Source of the DNA: CAWAND01 sp963727915
GTDB taxonomy: Bacteria > Chloroflexota > Anaerolineae > Anaerolineales > E44-bin32
DNA: 64,000 nucleotides
NCBI GenBank assembly: GCA_963727915.1
Contig: CAVSID010000001.1
Coordinates: 124,001 to 188,000 of the forward strand
Direction: 5' to 3'
Shown: one piece after another, positions 18,065 to 27,137 of the stretch
Position numbering within the stretch: position 1 is the first letter of the stretch
Layout of the letters: each line of letters begins with the position of its first letter
Notes under the pieces: model-generated
The model's input: the letters and a program-made list of their open reading frames with translations, nothing else
Told to the model about the DNA's origin: nothing
Databases searched by the model: none
Translations under genes and position numbers: made by a program

Positions 18065-18583
18065 TCAGTTCAAGAAGTATTCGGTGCCGCAGTAGGGGCA
18101 GGTCACAACCCCTTTCCCCACGAGCTTGAGCTGCCCGCCGCAGTTTTTGCACTTGTCGAGTTCCCTTAGAGCTGACGCATCCTGAGAATACAGGATACCT
18201 TCATCCCAGTTGATGAAGCCGGTGAACAGCCCCATCCCCACCAAAGAATGGATCTCCTCCTGCACCTGACTGCGGCTCGAGCCCAGTTCAAGCACCAGGT
18301 CGCTGATTGGCACCTGGCCCCGGCTCTTAACCTCATCCAGGATGCGCCTGAGTTCGGTGCGCTCGGCATCCTCCGCCGCTTCTCTTCCACTACGGACCAG
18401 CAAGAACATCCCGGCCCCGATCAGAGGTAGGACCACGATGGCCAGGAAGGCACCCCCGAGTACTGCCCCGGTCACCTGCAGTCTGCCTCCAGTGACGCTG
18501 GCTACAAGCCACAGCACGCCGATCAGCGCCAGGGCAAGCCCGCCGCCGATCAGGAGTATTCCCATCAATCTTCCACTTCTCAT
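18065..18583 (-). CDS. Membrane protein with winged-helix-like segment and C-terminal zinc ribbon
   Basis: The protein has 172 residues from ATG 18583. Two membrane helices come first (GILLIGGGLALALIGVLWLV and a second centred on AFLAIVVLPLIGAGMFLLV). A helical region follows (LRRILDEVKSRGQVPISDLV, LGSSRSQVQEEIHSLVGMG) that looks like a PCI/winged-helix unit. The C-terminus is a CxxC...CxxC zinc ribbon, CKNCGGQ...CPYCGTEYF. The family is not recognised by name. It follows the DUF2207 gene by about 30 nt and was likely transcribed with it from the promoter near 20.57 kb. I infer a membrane-associated stress or quality-control role only from the domain mix. Confidence 0.65.
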   Translation of the reverse strand: MRSGRLMGILLIGGGLALALIGVLWLVASVTGGRLQVTGAVLGGAFLAIVVLPLIGAGMFLLVRSGREAAEDAERTELRRILDEVKSRGQVPISDLVLELGSSRSQVQEEIHSLVGMGLFTGFINWDEGILYSQDASALRELDKCKNCGGQLKLVGKGVVTCPYCGTEYFLN

Positions 18584-18614
18584 GGCTGGTATGCTCCGTT
18601 GTTGGTCGTGGGCA

Positions 18615-20497
18615 TCATCCGAAACCGGCACTGCCGCCCCCGCCACCGCCCCCACCGCTGAACCCTCCGCTGCTGAAACCGCCCGCCACCGCTTCCACTT
18701 GAAGACGGCGCCGAGCCCAAAACACGGCCAGTGCTGTTCAGCATCTGGGTCAAGCCGTCGCTCATGCTCTGCAATCCGCCCGACAGATTGTCGGACATCC
18801 CCTGCAACCCCCCGCTGCCAGAGCCAGTCATGGCCGGCGTGGTGCTGGCCAGGCCCCCAGGGCGGCCACTGCCGCCGCCCGTGCCATACGGGCCGCCATA
18901 CGGAATGTACCAACCAGGGGCAGGGGTATTCGTCATGGTCGAGAACTTGTGCACAAAGGATTGGTTCATGCCGAAGGCAATCGCGTACGGCAAGTAGCGT
19001 TCGAAAAGATCGCCCAATTCTTTGATGTCATTGAGCTGGTCGATCTTAGCCAGGTAGTTCTTGAAGGCTTTCCAACGTTCGGCCGCCTCGGCACCGGCCC
19101 AGGTCTTGGCAGGCATGAAATTGCCTGCCACCAGGGCTGCCACCCCGGAGACACCCAGCGCCAAGGGCAGGCAGGTCAAAGCGCCGGCATAGGTCGCCAG
19201 AGGAAAGAGGATGAAGCCCGAGACGAAGGCGACGGCCAGAACTGCGATCCCGATGCCAATCCACAACTTGCGTGTTCTGTCCGGGCTGGCCTTGAAGAAG
19301 CCGTGCGTCACGAGTTGTTTGTAAAGGCCCTTTTGGATATCGGGCAAGCGGGTATAGAACTTGTTCTTCAGATCGCTCAGGTCGCGCTCGGTCTTGTGCC
19401 CAGTGAAGATGCCATGCATGATCTCGCGCTCGTAGTCATTGAGCTCGCTGAAATCGTCCTTCTGCTTGCGGAATACGAAATCGGTGGACCCTAACCCGAG
19501 GAAGCCTTTCGTCTCGGACTCTTCGATGGTCATATACCCGCGGCGGGCCAGATCAACAATGCTGGCCACTACGTCTTGCATGTCCGCCCGCTCATCGATC
19601 AGGGTGCCCAGAATTCCGGGTGGCAGATCCTCCGGAGGTTCGGTAACGTACTCGGGAACGTCAGCCACCTTGGGATCCCGACCCCGCATATACCACAGCA
19701 GATAGACGCCGAGAGGCCCGCCAAAGGCAAGCAGGACGGCCAACAGCCCGACGATGCAGGTTGAGTGCCGGTCGAACGGTTCGGTCGTAGGCCTCGGCCT
19801 GGTCAACGCTGGCCTGCCACGCGGGCGGGTTGGATGGGATGATGCCGTGTGTGAACTCAACCCCGATTTCCATTCGGTCGCTGGCCGACATGCCGTTATC
19901 GGCCACAAACGAGACCGACGTGCCATCCGGACTCTGCCGCCATTGGGTGTTGACCCCGGCCGAGTCGATGGTCATGAACTTGGCCCCGCTAGGTAGGAAC
20001 ACGGTCGTGCTGGCTTCCTCGATCGGGAAGTCCCGCTGGTTGTCAATGGCAATCCACTGCAGCTTGTCGCCTGAGTCGTAGATCCTCACGCCGCCATGCA
20101 CTGTGTAGGCAATGTCGTACGAACGCGTGGTATCGCTCAGCTGTGGGAAGTACCAGTAGATCTCCAGATTGCCGCCGCTTTGCTCCGCGGTGAACGTGTA
20201 TGGCGTGCCACTGTACCCGACTTGCTGGTACGTTTGCCCCCCGGGCTCACTGATGGTCACATCGCTAATCCCATTGGTTTTGTCCAATGGAATCACCCGA
20301 TAGCCGTGGGTGAAGCTGCCCGACGTGAAGCGGATTTGCTGATGCTCGACAACTCGGAGATCCCCATTGGGCTGGATGCTCAGAGAGACGTCATAGCGGT
20401 CCCAAACCAGCGTCTTCGATTGTGCGCGGGCCGGGAAACTCGGTGCGAGGAGCAGGGTCGCAATGAGCGCCAGGACGAGCAGACGCAGTTTTCGCAT
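18615..20497 (-). CDS. DUF2207 domain membrane protein (two frame breaks)
   Basis: The product is predicted to be an exported and membrane-anchored DUF2207 protein of about 627 residues. A signal peptide LRLLVLALIATLLLAPSFPA follows ATG 20497, with GAGG 6 nt upstream. An extracellular domain follows (DRYDVSLSIQPNGDLRVVEH, GYRVIPLDKTNGISDVTISE), then a helix (IVGLLAVLLAFGGPLGVYLL) and the cytosolic part (LPPGILGTLIDERADMQDVV). Further helices come next, and a Gly/Ser/Phe-rich tail typical of the family. Frame breaks lie at about 19755-19762 and 18681-18687; each is repaired by removing one base, after which the tail ends in GFSGG-like repeats at TGA 18615. The cellular role of DUF2207 proteins is not established. 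Confidence 0.82.
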
Positions 20498-20558
20498 GAA
20501 GGGCCTCACATCCTGTGACGAGACACACATCCGAGACATTGTGATCAAGATCATGGCA

Positions 20559-20587
20559 ATCATACACGCGTCAAAGAAGGCTGTCGA
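20559..20587 (-). promoter_or_regulatory. Promoter of the DUF2207 / zinc-ribbon unit
   Basis: TCGACA (20582-20587) and TATGAT (20559-20564) are spaced exactly 17 nt on the minus strand, and each matches consensus at 5 of 6 positions. The -35 lies within the end of the upstream gene. The predicted leader is about 55 nt. Confidence 0.65.
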
Positions 20588-21057
20588 GCTTCCTAGTATC
20601 CCCCCTTTCTTCCAACAGTCGCCAGAGCTGGTCCCGATCGGCGGAGGGAGGGACGGTCAGGTCCGCCAAAGTCTTTGCCAGCAAAAGACGCTTGCCTGTG
20701 GTGAACAGAAACGTGAAGCGCTTCCATCCTCCGCTCAGGATCGGGACTCGGCAACCTCTCTAACTCACCAATCTGAATTCGGTAGTAGGGTTCGTCCGCC
20801 CGTGGGTGGTCGGGCTCATCTCGCAAGAGATCCGACCGGGTGGTTAGCTCGAAGCCGCGCACAGGGGCCACATAGCGCACGCTCCAGCGTTCATCTCCGA
20901 ATGCTCCTGTCTGGTAGAACGCCAGCCAGTCCACGCGCACCGTCTTGGGCGCCGACTGGAGCGGGATCCTGTACCAGCCAAGCATGCGGGCGATTTCGAG
21001 GTCCCTGCGGGCTTTGACGATCGCCACCAGCACCAGATCATCTGGATCCATGGCCAT
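20571..21057 (-). CDS. Conserved-looking hypothetical protein (one frame break)
   Basis: I recognise no family. The start is ATG 21057, preceded by GGGGGAG at 4-7 nt. The N-terminal part reads DDLVLVAIVKARRDLEIARM and WYRIPLQSAPKTVRVDWLAF, then YQTGAFGDERWSVRYVAPVR. After a one-base break near 20725-20740 a matching frame continues GWKRFTFLFTTGKRLLLAKT and ends KLDSLL at TGA 20571. That makes about 161 residues, with no signal or membrane helix. The mix of beta-strand-like segments and basic residues suggests a small nucleic-acid-related or Chloroflexota-specific protein, but I would not assign a function. Confidence 0.55.
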
Positions 21058-21162
21058 TGATCTCCCCCTGGGCCCTGCACAGTGCTCCGTTCTGCCAGCA
21101 ACCATAGCACAATCCGCCAGCCGACAGAGCCTGGATCCGGACGGCAGCCCGACCCGATAAAT

Positions 21163-21190
21163 GGACCTGGCCCCAGGCAGCGCCAGGTCC
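21163..21190 (-). terminator. GC hairpin downstream of the PLP enzyme gene
   Basis: A 9-bp perfect stem GGACCTGGC/GCCAGGTCC with a 10-nt loop lies 38 nt after the stop of the 21228-22688 gene. On the minus strand it is followed by ATTTATC, only weakly T-rich. It is a probable terminator. Confidence 0.5.
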
Positions 21191-21227
21191 AAGGCCCTGC
21201 GCTAGGGATCAAATCGGTGGGTGAGGT

Positions 21228-22688
21228 TCAGGCGGCCTCGACATCCGCATTGAAGGCGTCGATAAGCTCATCAATCGCCTCAACTTGTCCCTGGAACCTT
21301 GTCCAATAATCCGGCGCGTACCACTGGTCGGTGATCTCGTCGAAAGTCCGACCCTGCTGTTCGACCCATGTGTAGTACTTGAGGTTGTGCACCCTCCGCC
21401 GATCCGTGTAGCGGAGTTCTTCCATGTGGTCGGTGGTGATCCCGGCCAGATATTGTCCATGGGCGGCGGCCGCTTCCCGCTCGCCGAACTCACCGCTCTC
21501 GGCATGCATTTCTTTCAAACGACTCTGGTACAGGTCCATCGAGTCGGTCAGGACGGTCAGGACGACGTCGTCCGGTCCCAGCTCGTAGTATTTGGCGAAC
21601 TTGATGGCCATGGTCATATTTGCGATACCCGAGAAACCGAGAAGACCCAATTGGGACACGACACTCTCTGGGACGCCGGTTTCCGCAAGGTAGGCTCGGC
21701 CTGCGCTTTCGTTGAACAGGCGCGCCAGGTTGACCACGGTGGTGTCATCGATATCCACCACCAGATCGGTGTTCTTGACATTGTGAATCCAAGGCACATG
21801 CTTGTCGCCAATTCCTTCGATGCGATGCGCCCCAAAGCCATTCTCGAGCAGCGTTGGGCACTGCCATGCTTCCCCGGCGGCGACCTTGCTGGTGGGGAAC
21901 ACTTGCTTCAGGTAGTCGGCACAGGCAATCGTGCCTGCGGAGCCGGTCGTGAGGACCACGCCTCGATACGTCCCGCTGTCCCCCAGTTCTCGTTCGAGCA
22001 CCTCTTGCATAGCGTGGCCGGTGATCTCGTAGTGCCAGAGATAATTGCCGAATTCCTCGAACTGGTTGAAGATCATCAGATTCTGGCCCGAGGCGCGCAG
22101 TTCCTTGCACTTGTCGAAGATTTCCTTGACGTTGGACTCGCTTCCCGGCGTCTTGATGGTCTCCCCGGCAATGTTGGCCAACCAGTCGAACCTTTCCTTG
22201 CTCATCCCTTCAGGCAGGATGGCAATCGACTCGGTGGCCAGCAGCGCCAAGTCATATGCCCCGCCGCGGCAGTAGTTGCCGGTCGAAGGCCAGACCGCCT
22301 TCTGCTCGGTGGGATCGAACTGCCCGGTCACCAATCTCGGCACCAGGCAGCCGAAAGCGGCTCCGACCTTGTGCGCGCCCGTTGGGAACCACTTGCCTAC
22401 CAGGGCAATCACCCTCGCTTCAACGCCGGTGAGGCTGGACGGCAGTTCGAGGTAGTTGACCCCCCCGAAGCCGCCGCCGGATTCCACCGGCTCGTTCTTC
22501 CAGGTGATTCGGAACAAGTTGCGGGGATCGACGTCCCATAGGCCAACTTTGGCCAGCTGCGCCCTGATCTCGTCCGGAACAAGGGCGGGGTTCTTCATTT
22601 GGGCAAAGGTGGGGATGCGAATACCGCGCTCTTTGGCGCGCTGGATGGCATGCTTGCGACGAGCGTTGTCGATGGTGAGGTCGATCAT
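21228..22688 (-). CDS. Fold-type II PLP-dependent enzyme, TrpB/cysteine synthase-like, specific function unknown
   Basis: The intact protein has 486 residues from ATG 22688; upstream codons in the same frame lie in the glycosyltransferase gene and are discarded. GKWFPTGAHKVGAAFGCLVP holds the likely Schiff-base lysine (GAHK) and WPSTGNYCRGGA the phosphate/substrate loop. TTGSAGTIACADYLKQVFP is the glycine-rich segment. It is about 90 residues longer than tryptophan synthase beta or cysteine synthase. Such enzymes do beta-elimination, beta-replacement or ammonia-lyase chemistry. The neighbourhood lacks YgeX, the PLP 2,3-diaminopropionate ammonia-lyase of the E. coli island, and this protein or the thrC-like one could fill that role (inference). 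It lies 8 nt after a glycosyltransferase. Confidence 0.75.
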   Translation of the reverse strand: MIDLTIDNARRKHAIQRAKERGIRIPTFAQMKNPALVPDEIRAQLAKVGLWDVDPRNLFRITWKNEPVESGGGFGGVNYLELPSSLTGVEARVIALVGKWFPTGAHKVGAAFGCLVPRLVTGQFDPTEQKAVWPSTGNYCRGGAYDLALLATESIAILPEGMSKERFDWLANIAGETIKTPGSESNVKEIFDKCKELRASGQNLMIFNQFEEFGNYLWHYEITGHAMQEVLERELGDSGTYRGVVLTTGSAGTIACADYLKQVFPTSKVAAGEAWQCPTLLENGFGAHRIEGIGDKHVPWIHNVKNTDLVVDIDDTTVVNLARLFNESAGRAYLAETGVPESVVSQLGLLGFSGIANMTMAIKFAKYYELGPDDVVLTVLTDSMDLYQSRLKEMHAESGEFGEREAAAAHGQYLAGITTDHMEELRYTDRRRVHNLKYYTWVEQQGRTFDEITDQWYAPDYWTRFQGQVEAIDELIDAFNADVEAA

Positions 22689-22695
22689 TCGAGGG

Positions 22696-23664
22696 TTACT
22701 CCTGTGAGTTGGTTTGGTCGGGCCCGTCATCGGGTCCATGGCTGACGATGTAAAGCGGACGCCCTTTTGCCTCGTCGTACAGACGGCCGATGTATTCACC
22801 CAGAATGCCGAGAGAAATCAACTGCACGCCACCCAAGAAGAGCACAGCCAGCAGCGTGGAGGCCTGGCCGAAGAATGCCTGATTTCCCATCAGGCGAAGG
22901 ATGATTACAACTGGGATGGCGACAGCACTGATTCCGGCACTGACGAACCCGAGATAGGTGGCAATCTGCAGGGGGAAATACGAGAAACCGGTGACCGCAT
23001 TCAGTGCGAAGCGCACCATCTTGCTGAAGGTGTACTTGGTTTCCCCGGCAAACCGCGCCTCCCGAGTGTATGGCACGCCAATCTGCCGGAAACCCACCCA
23101 CGCGGCCATGCCCCTCAGAAAGCGGTGGCGCTCCCGCATCTGCTTGAGCGCCGCCACAACTTTTCGGTCGATCAGGCGAAAATCACCGGTGTCGAGGGGA
23201 ATGTCAACATCCGTGATGCGGTAGATGAGACGATAGAAGACAGAAGCCGTCACGCGTTTGAACCACGTTTCGCCCTTGCGTTCGGCGCGAACGGCGAACA
23301 CGACTTCATAGCCCTGGCGCCACTTGTCTACCAGCTGGGGAATGACCTCAGGCGGGTCCTGCAAGTCAGCATCAATGATCACCACCGCCTGGCCACGGCT
23401 GTGGTCGAGCCCGGCTGTTACAGCGATCTGGTGTCCGAAGTTGCGCGAAAAGATGATGGGGCGTACGTGAGGGTCTTGCCGGCCAAGATCGAGGATCCGC
23501 TGGGTGGACATGTCACGCGAACCATCGTCCACCATGAGCAGCTCCCAAGGCTGGCCGAGCGCTTCCATGACGGCCCCGATTCTCCGATGAAGCTCTTCAA
23601 CCGAATCAGCTTCATTGAAGACGGGCACGATGATCGAGAAGGTGACAGCGCTTGGATCGCTCAT
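22696..23664 (-). CDS. Family 2 glycosyltransferase, DPM1/GtrB-like with two C-terminal membrane helices
   Basis: The protein has about 322 residues from ATG 23664. The GT-A fold opens with FSIIVPVFNEADSVEELHRR, carries LLMVDDGSRDMS, and has the DxD-type motif VVIIDADLQDPPE (about 95-107). A basic loop, RFAGETKYTFSKMVRFALNA, precedes two membrane helices (ISAVAIPVVIILRLM and LLAVLFLGGVQLISLGILGE). This is the layout of polyprenyl-phosphate glycosyltransferases that load a sugar on a lipid carrier at the inner membrane. It lies between two PLP enzyme genes and shows no obvious link to them. It starts 16 nt after the thrC-like stop. Confidence 0.87.
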   Translation of the reverse strand: MSDPSAVTFSIIVPVFNEADSVEELHRRIGAVMEALGQPWELLMVDDGSRDMSTQRILDLGRQDPHVRPIIFSRNFGHQIAVTAGLDHSRGQAVVIIDADLQDPPEVIPQLVDKWRQGYEVVFAVRAERKGETWFKRVTASVFYRLIYRITDVDIPLDTGDFRLIDRKVVAALKQMRERHRFLRGMAAWVGFRQIGVPYTREARFAGETKYTFSKMVRFALNAVTGFSYFPLQIATYLGFVSAGISAVAIPVVIILRLMGNQAFFGQASTLLAVLFLGGVQLISLGILGEYIGRLYDEAKGRPLYIVSHGPDDGPDQTNSQE

Positions 23665-23680
23665 TCTCTCAAGGACGTCC

Positions 23681-24949
23681 TCATGCGCCTTCCACAACCT
23701 CCCGCAAGGCATCCAGACTGGGCTCGATCACCTGCGCTTCGCCGGTGGCTTGCATGGCAGCGTCGACGTCTTTCAGCCCACTCCCCGTGACCATCACCAC
23801 GACGGTCTCGTCTCTTCCCAGCAGCCCAATGTCGACGGCTTTGACCAGCCCGGCCTGCGCCGTGGCGCCGGCCGGCTCGGCGAACACTGCGGCTTGCTGT
23901 CCCAACTGGCGCATGGCGGCCAAAATGTCTTCATCCTCAACATGCACATAGGCGCCCCCTGTGTCACGGACGGCCTGCAACGCTCGATAGCCATCTCTCG
24001 GCAGGTCGACCGAGATGCTGTCAGCCAGCGTGTCGGCCCGGACGGGTTCGATCGTATCCGACCCGGCCGTGAAGGCATTGTAGATCGCCGAAGAGCCGCT
24101 GGCCTGAACCCCGATCAATCTCGGGATCTCTTCAATCCAGCCCAAGGCATGCAGATCCTGGAAACCCTTGTGGAGGCCGCTGATGATATTGCCGTCACCT
24201 ACCGACACCAACACAACCTGCGGGGCCGTCCAACTTGCCGGGCCGCCCGGGCTGGCTGCCACGCCGAGTTGTTCGCAGATCTCAAAAGCAGCCGTTTTCT
24301 TCCCCTCGGCTGTAAATGGATTGTATCCGGTGTTGCGACAATACCAGCCGAAGGCGTCAGAAGCTTTGATGGAGAGATCAAAGGCATCATCGTAGGTGCC
24401 GTCCACGAGGATGACACGTGCCCCAAACATCAGAAGCTGTGCCACCTTGGCCCTGGGCGCCGAGCGCGGCGCGAGGATCACGGTTGGCATGCCGGCTGCC
24501 GCCCCCATGCCAGCCAGGGCAGCACCGGCATTGCCGGTGGAAGCCGTCACCACCAACGAAGCGTGGATCTCCTCAGCTCGACGGACGACCACGGCGCTGG
24601 CCCGATCCTTGAAGGAGGCCGTCGGGTTGCGGCCGTCGTCCTTGACCCACAGGTGGGGCATTTCCAGGGCGAGCCGCAACCCGGGTGGCCCTAGCAGCGG
24701 CGTCATCCCGACCGACCTCAGTGCCGTTCCAAAATGACCCGGATCCGATACCGGCAGCAAGGGAAGATAGCGCCAAATGGACCTCTCGTTGCTGCCAAGA
24801 ATCTCACACGATGAACACGACGAACTTATCCGCTTGAAATCAATCTGAACATCGAGATTGGAACCGTCAGTCGGGCAGGTGTAGAAGATGTCTGCCGGCG
24901 GATAGGTCCGGCCACATGCCGGGCAGTGATAGCCCAGGTAGGTGCTCAT
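23681..24949 (-). CDS. thrC: Threonine synthase-like PLP enzyme with N-terminal zinc ribbon
   Basis: The protein has 422 residues. The N-terminus YHCPACGRTYPPADIFYTCP, with a second Cys pair at SSCSSCE, looks like the zinc ribbon seen in many class II threonine synthases. The PLP core has NPTASFKDRASAVVVRRAEE with the Schiff-base lysine, VVTASTGNAGAALAGMGAAA as the phosphate loop, and VVLVSVGDGNIISGLHKGF. Threonine synthase makes threonine from O-phosphohomoserine. No other threonine gene is near, so a different beta- or gamma-elimination reaction within the nitrogen-catabolism island remains possible. Confidence 0.8.
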   Translation of the reverse strand: MSTYLGYHCPACGRTYPPADIFYTCPTDGSNLDVQIDFKRISSSCSSCEILGSNERSIWRYLPLLPVSDPGHFGTALRSVGMTPLLGPPGLRLALEMPHLWVKDDGRNPTASFKDRASAVVVRRAEEIHASLVVTASTGNAGAALAGMGAAAGMPTVILAPRSAPRAKVAQLLMFGARVILVDGTYDDAFDLSIKASDAFGWYCRNTGYNPFTAEGKKTAAFEICEQLGVAASPGGPASWTAPQVVLVSVGDGNIISGLHKGFQDLHALGWIEEIPRLIGVQASGSSAIYNAFTAGSDTIEPVRADTLADSISVDLPRDGYRALQAVRDTGGAYVHVEDEDILAAMRQLGQQAAVFAEPAGATAQAGLVKAVDIGLLGRDETVVVMVTGSGLKDVDAAMQATGEAQVIEPSLDALREVVEGA

Positions 24950-25091
24950 CGCTCACCTCGGTTGCCGGCATCGGCCTTCGGTTGCCTGAGACGTGTCTGC
25001 ATAGGAGAACCGACTTCCCTCCGTGGCCCACGTGAAGGGCGAGGCCGGTTACATCGATATTCATACGCCAAACAGGACAAGTGGGTCTCCC

Positions 25092-26090
25092 CTATTCTTG
25101 CTCGAACGGGATGCCGAGGGACCCCGGAGGGGAGGCGCGGAGCGAACGCAAAATGCCCGTGATCAACCGTCGGGTCGAATCGGGAAGCGCCGCCAGCGTT
25201 CGCTGGACCCACTCGGTGCTGCCAATGTTGACCAGCAAGAGCGCCAGGATCATCAGCGGGAAGGGCGCCACTTGAAGTACCTGAGATGGGACCCCCGGGA
25301 GGCTCGGCTGCAATACGATCCCCAGCCACTGCACCAAGGCAAACAGGTACACTCCAAAGGCCGCACGGATGGGGTCCCACGCCCCAAAGATCGCAATCGC
25401 AAGGGCAATCCAGCCAATCCCGTCCAAGCCGGTTTGGGTCCCCATCCAGCCTGATTTGATATTCAAAGTGTAGGCCGGGCCCGCCAAACCCACCAATGCC
25501 CCGCCAAGAATCGTGTACAGATAGCGCAGCCGGTTGACATTAGCGCCCCGCACGAAAGCAGCCGCTGGCCGTTCGCCGATCCCGCGTAGCATTAAGCCTG
25601 GACGTGTCCGGTACAGGTACAACCACAGCAGGAAGATGAAGACAATGCTCATATAAATCAGGATGTTCTGCCGGAAGAATAGGACGCCAATGACCGGGAT
25701 ATCTTTCAGTAAGGGGATGGGCAGAGCCGGCAGCGAGGGACCTGAGAGGTTCATGTACGGCACGCCCAAGAAGTAGGAGAGATCGCGGCCAAGAAGGGTC
25801 AGCACGAAACCGACCGCCACCTGAGATAAGTGAAGCTCTATGCTGGTGAAGGCGACGATGAGGGCCACAAGGCCGCCAATGGCCATCCCTGCCAGAAAAC
25901 CCAGTACCAGGCTCCCGGTGCTGTAAGCCACAGCAAAACCACCCATGGCCGAAAGGAGAATCGTGCCGTTCAGCGAAAGGTTGATCACACCTGCCCGCTC
26001 GGTGATCGTCTCGCCGAGCACAGCGAACATCATCGGCATGGCGGCAGCAACCACGCCCGCTAGGCCGACCAAGATCGAGTTGGTGGTCAT
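25092..26090 (-). CDS. ABC transporter permease, nucleoside/nucleobase type (NupQ/YufQ-like)
   Basis: The protein has 332 residues with about 8-10 hydrophobic helices. It opens VVAAAMPMMFAVLGETITER and AGVINLSLNGTILLSAMGGF, the BPD_transp_2 family signature seen in BMP-dependent nucleoside importers. RGIGERPAAAFVRGANVNRL is the cytoplasmic coupling loop, and GWIALAIAIFGAWDPIRAAF follows. It pairs with the permease gene 8 nt upstream. The tail beyond residue 300 is soluble and variable. Confidence 0.9.
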   Translation of the reverse strand: MTTNSILVGLAGVVAAAMPMMFAVLGETITERAGVINLSLNGTILLSAMGGFAVAYSTGSLVLGFLAGMAIGGLVALIVAFTSIELHLSQVAVGFVLTLLGRDLSYFLGVPYMNLSGPSLPALPIPLLKDIPVIGVLFFRQNILIYMSIVFIFLLWLYLYRTRPGLMLRGIGERPAAAFVRGANVNRLRYLYTILGGALVGLAGPAYTLNIKSGWMGTQTGLDGIGWIALAIAIFGAWDPIRAAFGVYLFALVQWLGIVLQPSLPGVPSQVLQVAPFPLMILALLLVNIGSTEWVQRTLAALPDSTRRLITGILRSLRASPPGSLGIPFEQE

Positions 26091-26098
26091 TCCGTCTC

Positions 26099-27137
26099 CT
26101 AAGGCCGCTTAAGAATCCGCTGGCGGGCACCTTCACCGATCAGCAAGACCAGAACAAGTAGGTCCTGCAAAACCCCTGCAAAGGACGCATCGAGCTTGTA
26201 AACAATCTGCAGCTGCACACTACCGATATTCATTGCAGCGAACAGAAACGCCACCGGCGCGGCCCAGAACGCCTGATAGTTGATCAACATGGCCACAAGC
26301 AGACCCAGGAAACCGTAGCCGTTTGAAATGTTGGGCAGGAGGCGGTGGTAGACGCTGGTGACCTGTATCGCTCCCGCTAGGCCGACGATGGCTCCACACA
26401 GTAGAAAGGCCAACATGCTGTACTGCCAGGTCGGCACGCCCAACAGGAAAGCGGCGCGTATGTTCTTGCCCACCGCCTTCAGGCGCAGACCGAAGTGCGT
26501 GCCGCGCAGCAAGAAAAAGACCATCACCATGACGGCCAAGGAACCACCCAGTGCCCAAAGGCTGAGTTCGGTGTGGGGCAGTGCTGGCAGCCAAAGGCGT
26601 TCGGGGAAAGGCTGGGTTCCCGACATCGACCCAACGCCGGGCCGCTTCCACGGCCCAAAGACAAGGTAGATGGTCAGCGCCGTGGCGACGAAATCCAGAC
26701 CCAGGCCACCGAAAATCTCATTGACGCCGCCGAAGACCTTGAGCGCGCCGGCAAGAGCCGCCCAGAGCGCCCCGCCCACCATCCCAGCCACGATCCCCAG
26801 GATGATTATCAAGGCAGGCGACAGGGAGCTATCCTGCAGAAGGCGAAGCACCCCCGTAGCGAAAATCGAACCCAGAACCATCTGGCCTTCCACACCGATG
26901 TTCCACAGCCCAGCCGCAAAGGTGATCAGCACGCCGGCTGTGGTCAACAGCAGGGGAGACCAGGTGATCAGGATTCCATAGATGTCGCCCATGGAGCCGA
27001 AGGCGCCTTGCACAATGCTGAGATATACCTGGAGCGGCGGCGCACCGGCAGCCAGCAAGATGAGGGTTGTGATCAAGAGCGCCAACAAGAGGGCCCCGAG
27101 TTGAAAACCAAGAATTCACCCAGGTGCGATTAGTCAT
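26099..27137 (-). CDS. ABC transporter permease, nucleoside/nucleobase type (NupP/YufP-like; probable frame break near the start)
   Basis: The second permease has about 340 residues. The core reads LLTTAGVLITFAAGLWNIGV, EGQMVLGSIFATGVL, FGGLGLDFVATALTIYLVFG, RLKAVGKNIRAAFLLGVPTW and GFLGLLVAMLINYQAF, matching the BMP-type nucleoside importer family. The in-frame reading opens only at TTG 27088. A better start is ATG 27137, in an ATGA overlap with the ATPase stop, reached by removing one base from the T-run near 27104 so that it reads MTNRTWVNSWF then QLGALLLALLITT. I prefer that start, but it is a reconstruction. Confidence 0.85.
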
